This document shows, in pieces, positions 48,837 through 57,306 of a stretch of DNA of 64,000 bases. A program made the translations under genes and the position numbers. Each line of letters begins with the position of its first letter. Position 1 is the stretch's first letter. The stretch is from Actinomycetota bacterium (GTDB taxonomy: Bacteria; Actinomycetota; Actinomycetes; Nanopelagicales; Nanopelagicaceae), in contig WLPU01000004.1 of assembly GCA_009698615.1 (NCBI GenBank), positions 46,473-110,472 on the forward strand, given 5' to 3'. The notes below the pieces were generated by a model, which had not been told where the DNA came from, did not search any database, and saw only the letters and a program-made list of their open reading frames with translations.

Positions 48837-50218
48837 TCGACTAATCCCACCCTCTCGTTCCAATTCTCGATAATGTTTGCTGCTAACTCTTCCATTCTTT
48901 CGGCTCTAGATGCCTTAACAAGGACGACATCTCCTTCAGCAAAATCCTTCGAGAGCTCCACAGCCAACGCCTTCGACGGGTAAAAGTGAGTACTCATCTC
49001 CCCTTGCTTGTTGACATCAGCGCCATACTCTGGCGTCCCAACACAAACGAGATGGTCAATCCCCAAGCTTTCAGCAAGGGTGCCAATAGATGCATGTTCT
49101 TGATCTGAAGACGCGCCGAGCTCGTGCATCTTTCCCAAAAAGGCCCAGGACTGTCCACCGCGTTCTTGTGCAAACAGTGCCAGAGTCCGTAAAGCTGCCG
49201 CGGTGGATTCCGGGTTGGCGTTGTATACATCATTAATAAGAAGAAGATTTGATAATTCGTGGAGTTCCATTCGCCACTTATTGACAACTTCGGCTGTAGA
49301 CAACCCGCCCGCGATAACATCAAGTGGAATCCCTAAGCCAGTTGCGACGGCAGCAGCAGCGAGTGCGTTTGCAATTTGATGTGAGCCGACAAGTCGAAGT
49401 CCAACCGCCGCGCGCCCCTCGGGAGTCACTAAATCGAAATGCGCCCTACCTTCACGCATATCAATATCACTTGCTCGTATGTGGGCCTCATGCGTTTCTC
49501 CAAAGGTGATCACACTGCTTTTCAAACCATTTCCCATTTTCGGAGTGAATTCGTCATAGCGTCCCAGAATTGCAATTCCCTCTTCGTCCAAGGCCTCAAC
49601 TAGTTCAGCTTTTGTGGATGCAATTGCCTCAAGAGATCCAAACTCGCCCACGTGCGCACTTCCCACTTTGAGAACAACTCCGATGTTGGGTGCCGCCATA
49701 GTGCTCAAAGCTTTGATATCGCCCTTATGTCGAGCCCCCATTTCAACAATGCAGTATTTTGTAGATTCGGCGCACCTCAGTAGCGTGAGAGGGACGCCTA
49801 GTTCATTATTGAATGAGCCAACGGCCGCTATTGTGGAATCAGCCATCGAGAGTATCCACGACAGCAAATCTTTACTGGTCGTTTTTCCCTGAGAGCCGGT
49901 TATCCCAATTACAACCAGATTCGGCAACTGCCTGCGCACATAAGCTGCGAGCAAACCAATCGCTGCAACAACATCTTTCACAACGATGCATGGACCGTCA
50001 ATCTTCTGTGATGAAAGAACCAGAACGGCTCCTTGTTTCAGCGCCTTGCCTGCAAAATCATGCCCATCGACATGTTCACCTTTGAGTGCTAAGAAGATTG
50101 ATCCTCGGGCAACATCTCTAGAATCGATACTAGGTGGCGCGGTCACGACTAAATCTCCAGTTGCATGCAATTGCCCGTCCACGATTTTTGCTATTTCTTG
50201 GGCACTCAATGCGATCAT
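48833..50218 (-). CDS. murF: UDP-MurNAc-tripeptide-D-Ala-D-Ala ligase
   Basis: A 461-residue Mur ligase that adds D-Ala-D-Ala. It has DSRDVARGSIFLALKGEHVDGHDF at the N terminus (substrate domain), the ATP loop GSQGKTTSKDLL, IVEMGARHKGDI, NDVYNANPES and SRAERMEELA at the end. Its ATG overlaps the murE stop (ATGA). Confidence 0.97.
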   Translation of the reverse strand: MIALSAQEIAKIVDGQLHATGDLVVTAPPSIDSRDVARGSIFLALKGEHVDGHDFAGKALKQGAVLVLSSQKIDGPCIVVKDVVAAIGLLAAYVRRQLPNLVVIGITGSQGKTTSKDLLSWILSMADSTIAAVGSFNNELGVPLTLLRCAESTKYCIVEMGARHKGDIKALSTMAAPNIGVVLKVGSAHVGEFGSLEAIASTKAELVEALDEEGIAILGRYDEFTPKMGNGLKSSVITFGETHEAHIRASDIDMREGRAHFDLVTPEGRAAVGLRLVGSHQIANALAAAAVATGLGIPLDVIAGGLSTAEVVNKWRMELHELSNLLLINDVYNANPESTAAALRTLALFAQERGGQSWAFLGKMHELGASSDQEHASIGTLAESLGIDHLVCVGTPEYGADVNKQGEMSTHFYPSKALAVELSKDFAEGDVVLVKASRAERMEELAANIIENWNERVGLVE

Positions 50219-51696
50219 GATCGCCCCTCAATCGCCTGGGCTAGGAGGAGTCGGTCATCAAATGGATGAATGATCCCTAGTATCTCTTGACCAAGTTCAT
50301 GACCTTTCCCAAGAATGATGACAACGTCGCCATCATTTGCGACTTTTACAGCCTGCTCTATTGCAGTTTTACGATCGAGCACTACACGTCTAGTTGTCGA
50401 AAGCTCCACCGAATCCACCATCTGGCGAAGGATTTTTTCCGGATCTTCAGAGCGCGGATTATCACTGGTGAAGATTGCGATATCACTTCCAGCAACAAGA
50501 GCTTCACCCATTAATGGCCGCTTAGAAGAATCGCGATCCCCGCCACAGCCCAACACAGCAATCACTTTGCCATCTGTCATTTCCCTGCATGCGCTCAGAA
50601 CTCGCGAAACGGCGTCTGGAGAGTGCGCATAGTCAACAAATGCTCGGAAATTTTGCCCGATATTGATCGGCTCCAAACGACCTTGAGCACCTGTCAGCAC
50701 CGCAAGCGCTCCTGCAATATCTAAACTATCTACTCCGCTTTCAAATGCAATTGCAACTGCAAGAAGCACGTTGTCAAGGTTGAAGTTTCCATGAAATGGG
50801 ATTGATCCTTCGATCAAAATTCCTCCGACGCCCCGTATAGCAACATCAAACCCCGCTGATGTGGCGACCGCATTCACGTAACTCCAGTCAGCTTTTGCGT
50901 CGTATCGAGAAATTCGCACAGTTGGCAGTTGTGTCTGTCCAAGCAAACGTATGCCGAATTCAGTGTCCCCATTAATAATTGCTAGATCCGCATACTCAAA
51001 TGTAAAAAATGAAGCCTTCGCTTGAAAGTATTCCTCCATCGTGTGATGGAAATCTAAATGATCTTGGGTCAAATTTGTAAAAGCAGCAATATTGAAATGT
51101 GAACCCTTAATCCGTGAAAGGCTCATCGCGTGACTTGAGACTTCCATCGCTAGATTTCGTACATGTCGCTCTCGCATGGTTGCAACCAGTGCTTGAAGGT
51201 CTGCGCTCTCTGGCGTCGTGCGCTTACTAGCCACAACATCTCGTCCAATTCGAGTTTCAACTGTCCCAATCAAGCCGCTTTCATGACCAGCGTGAGTCCA
51301 AATCTGATGGAGCAACGTACTTGTCGTCGTTTTGCCATTTGTTCCAGTAATTCCCACAGAAAAAATGTCACGGGTTGGTTCGCCATAAAACCAAGCACTC
51401 AAATCTCCTGCCGCGCTTCGGGGATTTTCAACAACAACCACTGGCATGCCTTCGCAGAGCATTGATCCCTCGGCGTCGGTTAGAACCGCCTTAGCCCCAA
51501 GTTTTTTCGCATCCTTGGCAAATCGCGCGCCGTGGAATTTCTCTCCGGCAAATGCTAAAAACAGATCTCCCTCCTGGATCTCAGTGCTGTTATGGGTCAT
51601 TCCTGAGATTAGGAGATCTCCGCTTTTAGTTTGCACACCGAGGAGGCTCGCGATACTGGCAAGAGATTTAGTGACAGGAAAAAGTGGGCGCTCCAT
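50215..51696 (-). CDS. murE: UDP-MurNAc-dipeptide meso-diaminopimelate ligase
   Basis: A 493-residue Mur ligase adding the third amino acid. It has GTNGKTTTSTLLHQ, TPESADLQAL, NLTQDHLDFHHTMEEY and DNPRSEDP. The DNPR sequence is the substrate-selecting motif of ligases that use meso-diaminopimelate, so the cell wall is predicted to contain it. Its ATG overlaps the ftsI stop (TAATG). Confidence 0.97.
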   Translation of the reverse strand: MERPLFPVTKSLASIASLLGVQTKSGDLLISGMTHNSTEIQEGDLFLAFAGEKFHGARFAKDAKKLGAKAVLTDAEGSMLCEGMPVVVVENPRSAAGDLSAWFYGEPTRDIFSVGITGTNGKTTTSTLLHQIWTHAGHESGLIGTVETRIGRDVVASKRTTPESADLQALVATMRERHVRNLAMEVSSHAMSLSRIKGSHFNIAAFTNLTQDHLDFHHTMEEYFQAKASFFTFEYADLAIINGDTEFGIRLLGQTQLPTVRISRYDAKADWSYVNAVATSAGFDVAIRGVGGILIEGSIPFHGNFNLDNVLLAVAIAFESGVDSLDIAGALAVLTGAQGRLEPINIGQNFRAFVDYAHSPDAVSRVLSACREMTDGKVIAVLGCGGDRDSSKRPLMGEALVAGSDIAIFTSDNPRSEDPEKILRQMVDSVELSTTRRVVLDRKTAIEQAVKVANDGDVVIILGKGHELGQEILGIIHPFDDRLLLAQAIEGRS

Positions 51697-53477
51697 TAAT
51701 TTTTTGCCTTCTGTACCTGAGCTTCAGTTAATGGATAGGGAGTAACTTTCGTATAAGTTGGAGCGACGTGGCGCGATTGCAATACAAATGACATCACTTT
51801 TTTGAAAACAGGAGCTCCTAGGGTGCCACCCCAGTGAATTCCTTGTGGCGCTTGGATCGTCACGCTCACCACATATTTTGGTTGATCAGCTGGAGCAAAA
51901 CCAATAAACGAAGCGGTGTATCCCTTATAACAATGGCATGTGTCGTCCACTCGCATTGCGGTGCCAGTTTTTCCAGCAACTCGATAGCCTGCGATTGCTG
52001 CCTCAGGTGCAGTGCCGTTTGCCGAAACAACACTCTCCATCATGAGTCGCATTTTCATCGCTGTCTCTGGACTTACAACCTGGACACTTGATCGTTTTAC
52101 CGCTGGTGTGAAAAGTCCGTTTGAATCGCTCGTGCCTGCAATTACGGTAGGTGAAACGCGTACCCCGTTGTTTGCGATCGTAGCGAAGATACTGGTGGCC
52201 TGCATTGCCGTAAGTGAATATCCTTGCCCAAAAGCAACAGTCGGAGCAGTCGTTCCACTCCATGTTGATACTGCGGGTAGAACTCCATCGGATTCACCTG
52301 CAAGACCTGAACCGGTATTGCTTCCAACTCCAAACTTGCGAAGGTAGTCATACAGGACACTGTTTTTAAGAGTAGCTCCCACTTGGATCGCACCAGTATT
52401 ACTTGACACAGCCAAAATTCCAGAAGTTGTTAAGCGCTGAGTGGCATGTTTTTGATGATCATGAAAAGTGGTGGTCGAAACTTTTAATCCGTACGGGACG
52501 GTAAATACTGAAGTCGGCGTTACGGTTCCCTCTTGAATCGCAGCAGCGAGAGTCATCACTTTTCCGGTGGAGCCAGGCTCGTAGACATCTTGCACAGATG
52601 GGTTCTTCATCGCTAGAAGCGACACATTCTTTGTGTTGTTCGGATCAAAAGTCGGCGCAGTAGCGTGCGCCAAAATTTCTCCTGTTTTTGGGTCCATGAC
52701 TATTACGGTTCCGCTTAATGCGTGGGCGGATTTAACTGCCTGCAAAATGGCTTGTGAGGCGACCCATTGAATGTCGCGATCAACGCTCAGGCGAATGGTT
52801 GTTCCCGTTCTCGCTGTAATCAATTCTTGTTGGGAGCCTGGAATCTGAGCGCCATATCCATAGGCATACATGTATTTGCCATCAACACCAGAAATGATTG
52901 AGTTCTTGCTTGCCTCGAGACCGGTTGCGCCAACCCCTTCTTGATTCACAAAACCAATTAAGGATGCGATCAGCGAACCAGATGGATATTCGCGGGTGTA
53001 TACGCGTTCGGCAAAGAATCCGAAAATCTTCTTACTCAAGTTCGTTCGGTCGAGCCCGTCGTTGTAGTGCGCAAAGGCCGCAGTCAAAGCGCTCCACTGG
53101 GCAGGTGAAACATCGCGCGCCACCATTTTCCATAGGTGCTTGCCGGTGATTAGTGCTTGAACATCTGCTGGCGACATTTGCAATATGGGGGCTGCAATTT
53201 CTGCGGCCTTAATTGGATCCTTGATTAGCGTTTGATCCACAACAACGTTGACCGCCGCAACACTTCGAGCGAATTCGACCCCATTAACATCGGTAATCGC
53301 TCCGCGGGCGGCAGGCATTATCGTTGTACGCGACATTTCATTTGCGGCCTTAAGTGAATAAGTCTGAGCTTGTACCGCTTGTATATCCACCAAACGAAAT
53401 GCAAAGAGCATCAAAACCACCATGATTACGGCGATGAGCCAACGGATACGCTCACGTGCCAAAGAGAAATTTCCCAT
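51696..53477 (-). CDS. ftsI: Septal penicillin-binding protein FtsI (PBP3/PBP2-type)
   Basis: A 593-residue class B PBP with one N-terminal membrane helix (residues about 11-29), a dimerisation domain and a transpeptidase domain. The three active-site motifs are present: Ser-Thr-Gly-Lys in YEPGSTGKVMTLA (SxxK), SSNTG (SxN) and GKTGTAMR (KTG). There are no C-terminal PASTA domains. It cross-links septal peptidoglycan with FtsW. It starts 3 bases after the ftsL-like gene. Confidence 0.96.
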   Translation of the reverse strand: MGNFSLARERIRWLIAVIMVVLMLFAFRLVDIQAVQAQTYSLKAANEMSRTTIMPAARGAITDVNGVEFARSVAAVNVVVDQTLIKDPIKAAEIAAPILQMSPADVQALITGKHLWKMVARDVSPAQWSALTAAFAHYNDGLDRTNLSKKIFGFFAERVYTREYPSGSLIASLIGFVNQEGVGATGLEASKNSIISGVDGKYMYAYGYGAQIPGSQQELITARTGTTIRLSVDRDIQWVASQAILQAVKSAHALSGTVIVMDPKTGEILAHATAPTFDPNNTKNVSLLAMKNPSVQDVYEPGSTGKVMTLAAAIQEGTVTPTSVFTVPYGLKVSTTTFHDHQKHATQRLTTSGILAVSSNTGAIQVGATLKNSVLYDYLRKFGVGSNTGSGLAGESDGVLPAVSTWSGTTAPTVAFGQGYSLTAMQATSIFATIANNGVRVSPTVIAGTSDSNGLFTPAVKRSSVQVVSPETAMKMRLMMESVVSANGTAPEAAIAGYRVAGKTGTAMRVDDTCHCYKGYTASFIGFAPADQPKYVVSVTIQAPQGIHWGGTLGAPVFKKVMSFVLQSRHVAPTYTKVTPYPLTEAQVQKAKN

Positions 53478-53480
53478 GCT

Positions 53481-53885
53481 TTAGCCTTGAAAACTGACGG
53501 GGGCGAGGGATGGTGGGGTTAAATCCAAGAAAGTTGGTGCCTGCGACTCGATCATGCCCAACGATTTGGCACTGGACGCCAACTTCTGAGGCGACGATGC
53601 CGATGCGATCTCTCGCATGAGCGCTTCCTTCTGATCACTTAACATTGTTACCTGTTGGTTGAGGCGATGTAGTTCAAATGCATCTTGCGCTAAAAGCGTG
53701 TTAATTGTGAGAAGTAGAAGTAACCCAACTGCGGCTACTACAGAAACGAAGGTGACAAAGTATTTATGATCAACTTTTTCTCCGGGTGCGACGTCAGGGA
53801 CTAGGCGAAGTGCTGCCTGTGCAGATTTCTGGGCAACGATCTTGCGAGAACGTGTAATTGCAGGAGCAAATGAAGTCATCGCCAT
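53481..53885 (-). CDS. FtsL-like septum initiator protein
   Basis: A 134-residue protein with a cytoplasmic basic N terminus of about 43 residues, one membrane helix (about residues 44-65), then a short coiled-coil region (DAFELHRLNQQVTMLSDQKE) and a Pro-rich tail. This is the FtsL layout, and the place between rsmH and ftsI is the standard one. Sequence identity in this family is low, so position carries most of the assignment. Its ATG overlaps the rsmH stop (TAATG). Confidence 0.82.
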   Translation of the reverse strand: MAMTSFAPAITRSRKIVAQKSAQAALRLVPDVAPGEKVDHKYFVTFVSVVAAVGLLLLLTINTLLAQDAFELHRLNQQVTMLSDQKEALMREIASASSPQKLASSAKSLGMIESQAPTFLDLTPPSLAPVSFQG

Positions 53886-54829
53886 TACGCAGCCACCCTT
53901 TGAATCGCCCGTAACCGCACCGACTGTGAACGCGAATTGTGGATTACTTCGCTCGCATCGGCTGTTTCGGAGTTTTTAATTACGAGTGAAAATTTGGCTG
54001 CAAGTTCGGGAAGTTCTACCGGTAGATCCCTTGGAGTTCCAGATGCGCTTACACGAACAAAAAGTTCTTTCACGATTCGATCTTCAAGAGACTGGAAGGA
54101 CATAACCACCAGTCGCCCACCAACCTCTAGCGCGTTCAGGGCCGCAGGTAGTGCTCTAGTCAATGCTCCAAGCTCATCATTAACGGCGATACGCAAAGCT
54201 TGGAAAGTGCGCTTGGCTGGGTTGCCTCCAGTGCGACGTGTTGCAGCTGGAATATTCTCTTTCACAAGCGTTGCTAAGTAAGAAGTCGAATTCAATGGAG
54301 CGATATCTCGTTCGCGAATAATGGCGTCAACAATGCGTGGGGCAAATCTTTCTTCACCGAAAGTTCGCAAGATTGAAATAAGTTCACCTCTGCTTGAATT
54401 ATTGACAATGTCAGCAGCTGTCGGACCTTGACTCCGATCCATGCGCATATCGAGGGGGGCATCTTGAGAATAAGAAAATCCTCGTTCGCTGCGATCTACT
54501 TGCATCGAGGAAATTCCTAAATCAAACAAAATGCCATCAACTTTTGTATACCTAGCATTTTCAATGACTTCCAAGATTTGGTCATAAACTCCATGAAAAC
54601 TTTGGAACCGATCACCGAAGCCAGATAGCCGCTCAGTTGCAAGTGCGATGGCTTCGAGGTCTCGATCAATTCCAATTACGGTCAAGTGTGGAAACTTAGC
54701 TAGCAGCGCTTCAGAGTGCCCGCCCAGACCTAAGGTTGCATCCACTACGACTGGTGATGGACTCTTCTGTATTGATGGAGAAAGCAAATCAATACATCGA
54801 TCAAGCATTACTGATACGTGCTCTGCCAT
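53885..54829 (-). CDS. rsmH: 16S rRNA C1402 N4-methyltransferase RsmH (MraW)
   Basis: A 314-residue SAM-dependent methyltransferase of 16S rRNA. It shows VVDATLGLGGHSEALL, VIGIDRDLEAIA, GILFDLGISSMQVD, the basic motif GFSYSQDAPLDMRMD and the C-terminal FHSLEDRIVK-like motif (SFQSLEDRIVKELF, with His replaced by Gln). Start ATG 54829 has GGGGGAG 6 bases upstream. It follows a 192-base interval that holds a structured leader RNA. Confidence 0.96.
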   Translation of the reverse strand: MAEHVSVMLDRCIDLLSPSIQKSPSPVVVDATLGLGGHSEALLAKFPHLTVIGIDRDLEAIALATERLSGFGDRFQSFHGVYDQILEVIENARYTKVDGILFDLGISSMQVDRSERGFSYSQDAPLDMRMDRSQGPTAADIVNNSSRGELISILRTFGEERFAPRIVDAIIRERDIAPLNSTSYLATLVKENIPAATRRTGGNPAKRTFQALRIAVNDELGALTRALPAALNALEVGGRLVVMSFQSLEDRIVKELFVRVSASGTPRDLPVELPELAAKFSLVIKNSETADASEVIHNSRSQSVRLRAIQRVAA

Positions 54830-54852
54830 AACCTGCTCCCCCTTCTATCTCT

Positions 54853-54997
54853 TGGCTCTCGTTGAACGTAAATTTCTTATCTAGATCTTCTTCCGCTCTC
54901 TACTCTGGTCACCGCCGGCCGACGGAACTTTGTTGCCAACGGCGCCGGGGAAGGGGCGCCGGTGAGTTAGGTCGGCGGTGGCCACAAGAGAGAGCCA
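54853..54997 (-). ncRNA. Structured leader RNA upstream of rsmH (mraW RNA motif type)
   Basis: On the minus strand a 10-base stem (54974-54983 with 54907-54916, one C-A mismatch) encloses a perfect 7-base-pair inner hairpin (54955-54961 with 54940-54946, pyrimidine loop). An outer long-range pairing of 8 bases (TGGCTCTC at 54990-54997 with GAGAGCCA at 54853-54860) closes the whole. An alternative pairing of CTCTTG with CAAGAG uses the same flanks. A conserved mraW RNA motif is known in actinobacteria just before this gene; match to its consensus is not tested here. No ORF fits the interval 54830-55021. Confidence 0.6.
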
Positions 54998-55021
54998 CAT
55001 CAATTCATTTGTTATGAAGTT

Positions 55022-55453
55022 TTAGAACAGTCCGGGGAATACCTCCTCGGAGACATCAGCGAAACCCTTCTCGCGATCTGCGAGGTACTCACTCCATGAA
55101 GTTGAATCCCAAATTTCAACGCGAGTATTTGCGCCAATAACTACGCACTCTTTTGCTAAACCTGCATAGGTGCGCAAACCTTGTGGGATTGTGATACGTC
55201 CTTGACGATCTGGAATTTCATCGTGCGCGCCTGCAAACATCACGCGCATGTAATCGCGTGCAGATTTCGCAGTAACTGGCGCTTGTCTTAATTGTTCTGT
55301 GATAGTTGCAAATTCATTTGAAGGAAAAACATATAAACAACGTTCTTGCCCTTTAGTAATTACTAATCCAGCAGCTAATTCATCGCGAAATTTTGCGGGA
55401 AGAATGAGGCGACCCTTCTCATCCAGGCGAGGTTCGTGGGTGCCAAGAAACAT
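55022..55453 (-). CDS. mraZ: Transcriptional regulator MraZ
   Basis: A 143-residue AbrB-fold protein that binds repeats upstream of its own gene and controls the division cluster. The two SpoVT/AbrB-like halves are visible, each with its DxKGRxxLP-type strand: [18 protein letters not shown] and [17 protein letters not shown]. The start sequence [15 protein letters not shown] is typical. The ATG is preceded by GGGGAAGGGG at 9 bases. Five repeats on a 10-base period lie just upstream. Confidence 0.96.
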   Translation of the reverse strand: MFLGTHEPRLDEKGRLILPAKFRDELAAGLVITKGQERCLYVFPSNEFATITEQLRQAPVTAKSARDYMRVMFAGAHDEIPDRQGRITIPQGLRTYAGLAKECVVIGANTRVEIWDSTSWSEYLADREKGFADVSEEVFPGLF

Positions 55454-55493
55454 TTCTTCGGTCCCCTTCCCCAGGTCCCTAGGTAACGATTCC

Positions 55494-55540
55494 CCACTTT
55501 ACTCCCTTTCTCTCCATTTTCAACCACCTTCCACCCTTTT
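55494..55540 (-). promoter_or_regulatory. MraZ box array (five repeats, 10-base period)
   Basis: Read on the minus strand, five 7-mers AAAAGGG, AAGGTGG, AAAATGG, GAAAGGG and AAAGTGG start 10 bases apart (their plus-strand blocks are 55534-55540, 55524-55530, 55514-55520, 55504-55510, 55494-55500), with three-base spacers. Known MraZ sites are AAAGTG(T/G) repeats with three-base spacers or TGGG repeats on a 10-base period. The last repeat ends 41 bases before the mraZ ATG, so the boxes cover the likely promoter. Confidence 0.65.
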
Positions 55541-55657
55541 AGCCCCCTCGCCTCCCCACTCCTCCCCCCGATTCGAGGGCGCGATGTCAGGGATTGGGCC
55601 CAGCGCAACTCCAAGGGTTAGCTGATCGCCCGCATTGACAAGGGGCCATTCGGGCAG

Positions 55658-55679
55658 AAAAAAAGGGCCCTACGGGCCC
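55658..55679 (-). terminator. Rho-independent terminator of the DUF3040 gene
   Basis: On the minus strand GGGCCC (55674-55679), loop GTA and GGGCCC (55665-55670) form a stem followed by seven T residues (55658-55664). It lies 21 bases beyond the stop of the DUF3040 gene and insulates the mraZ promoter from it. The interval 55454-55657 contains the MraZ boxes and a long purine-rich minus strand, with no gene. Confidence 0.9.
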
Positions 55680-55700
55680 GGTCAATCAGATCGCCTCTAC

Positions 55701-56060
55701 CTACTTGTCGAAGTTGCGTCGCTCCCAGCGATCTTCTAAGCGTGAATTGATGCTGCGTTTTCCTCTTTTAGAAGCTTTGGGTGCTTTATATGCGCTCATG
55801 CCAGTAGCTGCAGCGATCGCCAAGCTCACTCCCCCTAGGGAGATCAGAAAGCCGAAAATTCCTAAGGCAATTGCTTTTGAAATCAGTCCGGCAAAAAGGG
55901 TGACTAGTCCACCCAAGATAAGGGATATCCCAAGCAGCACTCGAGTACGTCCAGGATAGAGACGGGTGCCGGTCAGAGTTGAAACAAGACCGGGATCATC
56001 AACAGAGAGCGCTTCTTCCATCTCGGCAAGGAGGGCGCGTTCATGCTCTGATAACGGCAT
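55701..56060 (-). CDS. DUF3040 membrane protein
   Basis: A 119-residue protein with a cytoplasmic N terminus that contains the DUF3040 beginning MPLSEHERALLAEMEEAL, followed by two hydrophobic helices (about residues 43-85) and a basic C terminus (APKASKRGKRSINSRLEDRWERRN). The family is common in actinobacteria beside mraZ and dinB, with no known function. Start ATG 56060 has AAAGGGG 5 bases upstream. The longer open frame to 56117 is not supported. Confidence 0.88.
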   Translation of the reverse strand: MPLSEHERALLAEMEEALSVDDPGLVSTLTGTRLYPGRTRVLLGISLILGGLVTLFAGLISKAIALGIFGFLISLGGVSLAIAAATGMSAYKAPKASKRGKRSINSRLEDRWERRNFDK

Positions 56061-56136
56061 TGCATCCCCTTTCACGCTCAAATCTCCTACAGCCCCACAA
56101 TAGGACATCCTTCTCAAGATTGCATAGTTAGGGTAA

Positions 56137-57306
56137 TTATTTCGGTGTTTCGGGTTCGATCAGTCGCCCCGGACGCACGCTTCCAGCTCCAAATCGGGCC
56201 TGGGCCTTATCCACCGCCCCTTCGGCCTGCCTCCACCCGCGCTCTCGGGCGCCCAAAAGCATCTGCTCGGGAGCATCTGCCTCCAAATTCTCAAGGCTCA
56301 CTCCTACTAACCGCAACCGCGCACCATCGATTCGTAAGGCTTTATAAAGATTTTTTACCACGTCATAAATGTCGTGTGAACTATCAACAGCAAGTGGCAA
56401 AGTTTTTGAACGACTAATTGTCGTGAAATCTGCATAACGCACTTTGATGGAAATAGTTTTTGCAAACAGCGAACGCTCTCGTAATCTGCCTGAAGCTTTC
56501 TCCGTCAAACGCAAGAACTCTTGCAAAATTATTTCTGGGTCATCAATATCACGAGGAAAAGTTTCGGCTGCGCTGATACTTTTTTCTGGCTCATCTGAGA
56601 CAACGTCCCTATAGTCGCGGCCCCACGCTAATTCATAAAGCGATGCACCAGTTGCTTCACCCAAAGCTCGAATCAAAGTTGCGCGAGGTGTATTTGCAAC
56701 ATCTGCAACTGTGCGCAACCCCAATCGTTCGAGGGCTTCTGCAGTTTTTGGCCCCACTCCCCATATTGCTTTGACTGGAAGCGGATGAAGAAAGGTAAGG
56801 ATGCGATCGGATGGAATTTCTAAAATGCCATTTGGTTTGCATCGCCCCGATGCAAGTTTGGCGATGAACTTTGATGGCGCTATGCCTACCGAACATGTGA
56901 TGCCTTCAGTGGCTTCCACCTTTGCGCGAATGGCAACAGCAATCTGGCGACCAGTGCCCAGTAATCGTTGAGCACCAGTAACATCCAAGAAGGCCTCATC
57001 CAAGGAAATTGGCTCGACCATTGGTGTAAATGAATGAAAGATCTCCATCACGTGCTCGGAAACTTCGCTGTAACGAGCGTGATTGGGGGCAATAAAAATG
57101 GCGTGTGGTGCAAGGCGCTGCGCCTTACTCACCGGCATCGCGGCATGAATTCCAAAGGTACGGGCTTGGTAATTGGCAGATAGCACCACACTTCGTACCC
57201 CTGCACCAACCACTACCGCCTTACCTTTGAGTGATGGGTCGTCGCGTTCGGCTACGGAGGCATAGAAGGCATCCATATCTACATGCAAGATTGTTGCTGT
57301 GCTCAC
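56137..57306 (-). CDS. dinB: DNA polymerase IV (Y family)
   Basis: A 389-residue translesion polymerase. The catalytic site is complete: Asp10 in HVDMDAFYAS, and Asp103-Glu104 in ISLDEAFLDV, so it is an active polymerase and not an ImuB-type inactive protein. The helix-hairpin-helix (IWGVGPKTAEALERLGL) and little-finger domains follow. QMLLG near residue 345 resembles a sliding-clamp motif. Start GTG 57306 overlaps the dnaE2 stop (GTGA), so the two are translated together under the SOS promoter at 60924-60971. Confidence 0.94.
   Translation of the reverse strand: MSTATILHVDMDAFYASVAERDDPSLKGKAVVVGAGVRSVVLSANYQARTFGIHAAMPVSKAQRLAPHAIFIAPNHARYSEVSEHVMEIFHSFTPMVEPISLDEAFLDVTGAQRLLGTGRQIAVAIRAKVEATEGITCSVGIAPSKFIAKLASGRCKPNGILEIPSDRILTFLHPLPVKAIWGVGPKTAEALERLGLRTVADVANTPRATLIRALGEATGASLYELAWGRDYRDVVSDEPEKSISAAETFPRDIDDPEIILQEFLRLTEKASGRLRERSLFAKTISIKVRYADFTTISRSKTLPLAVDSSHDIYDVVKNLYKALRIDGARLRLVGVSLENLEADAPEQMLLGARERGWRQAEGAVDKAQARFGAGSVRPGRLIEPETPK

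Noticed and set aside
51163..52347. Several plus-strand frames of 85-111 residues
   Set aside because: They are complements of murE and ftsI and carry no family features.
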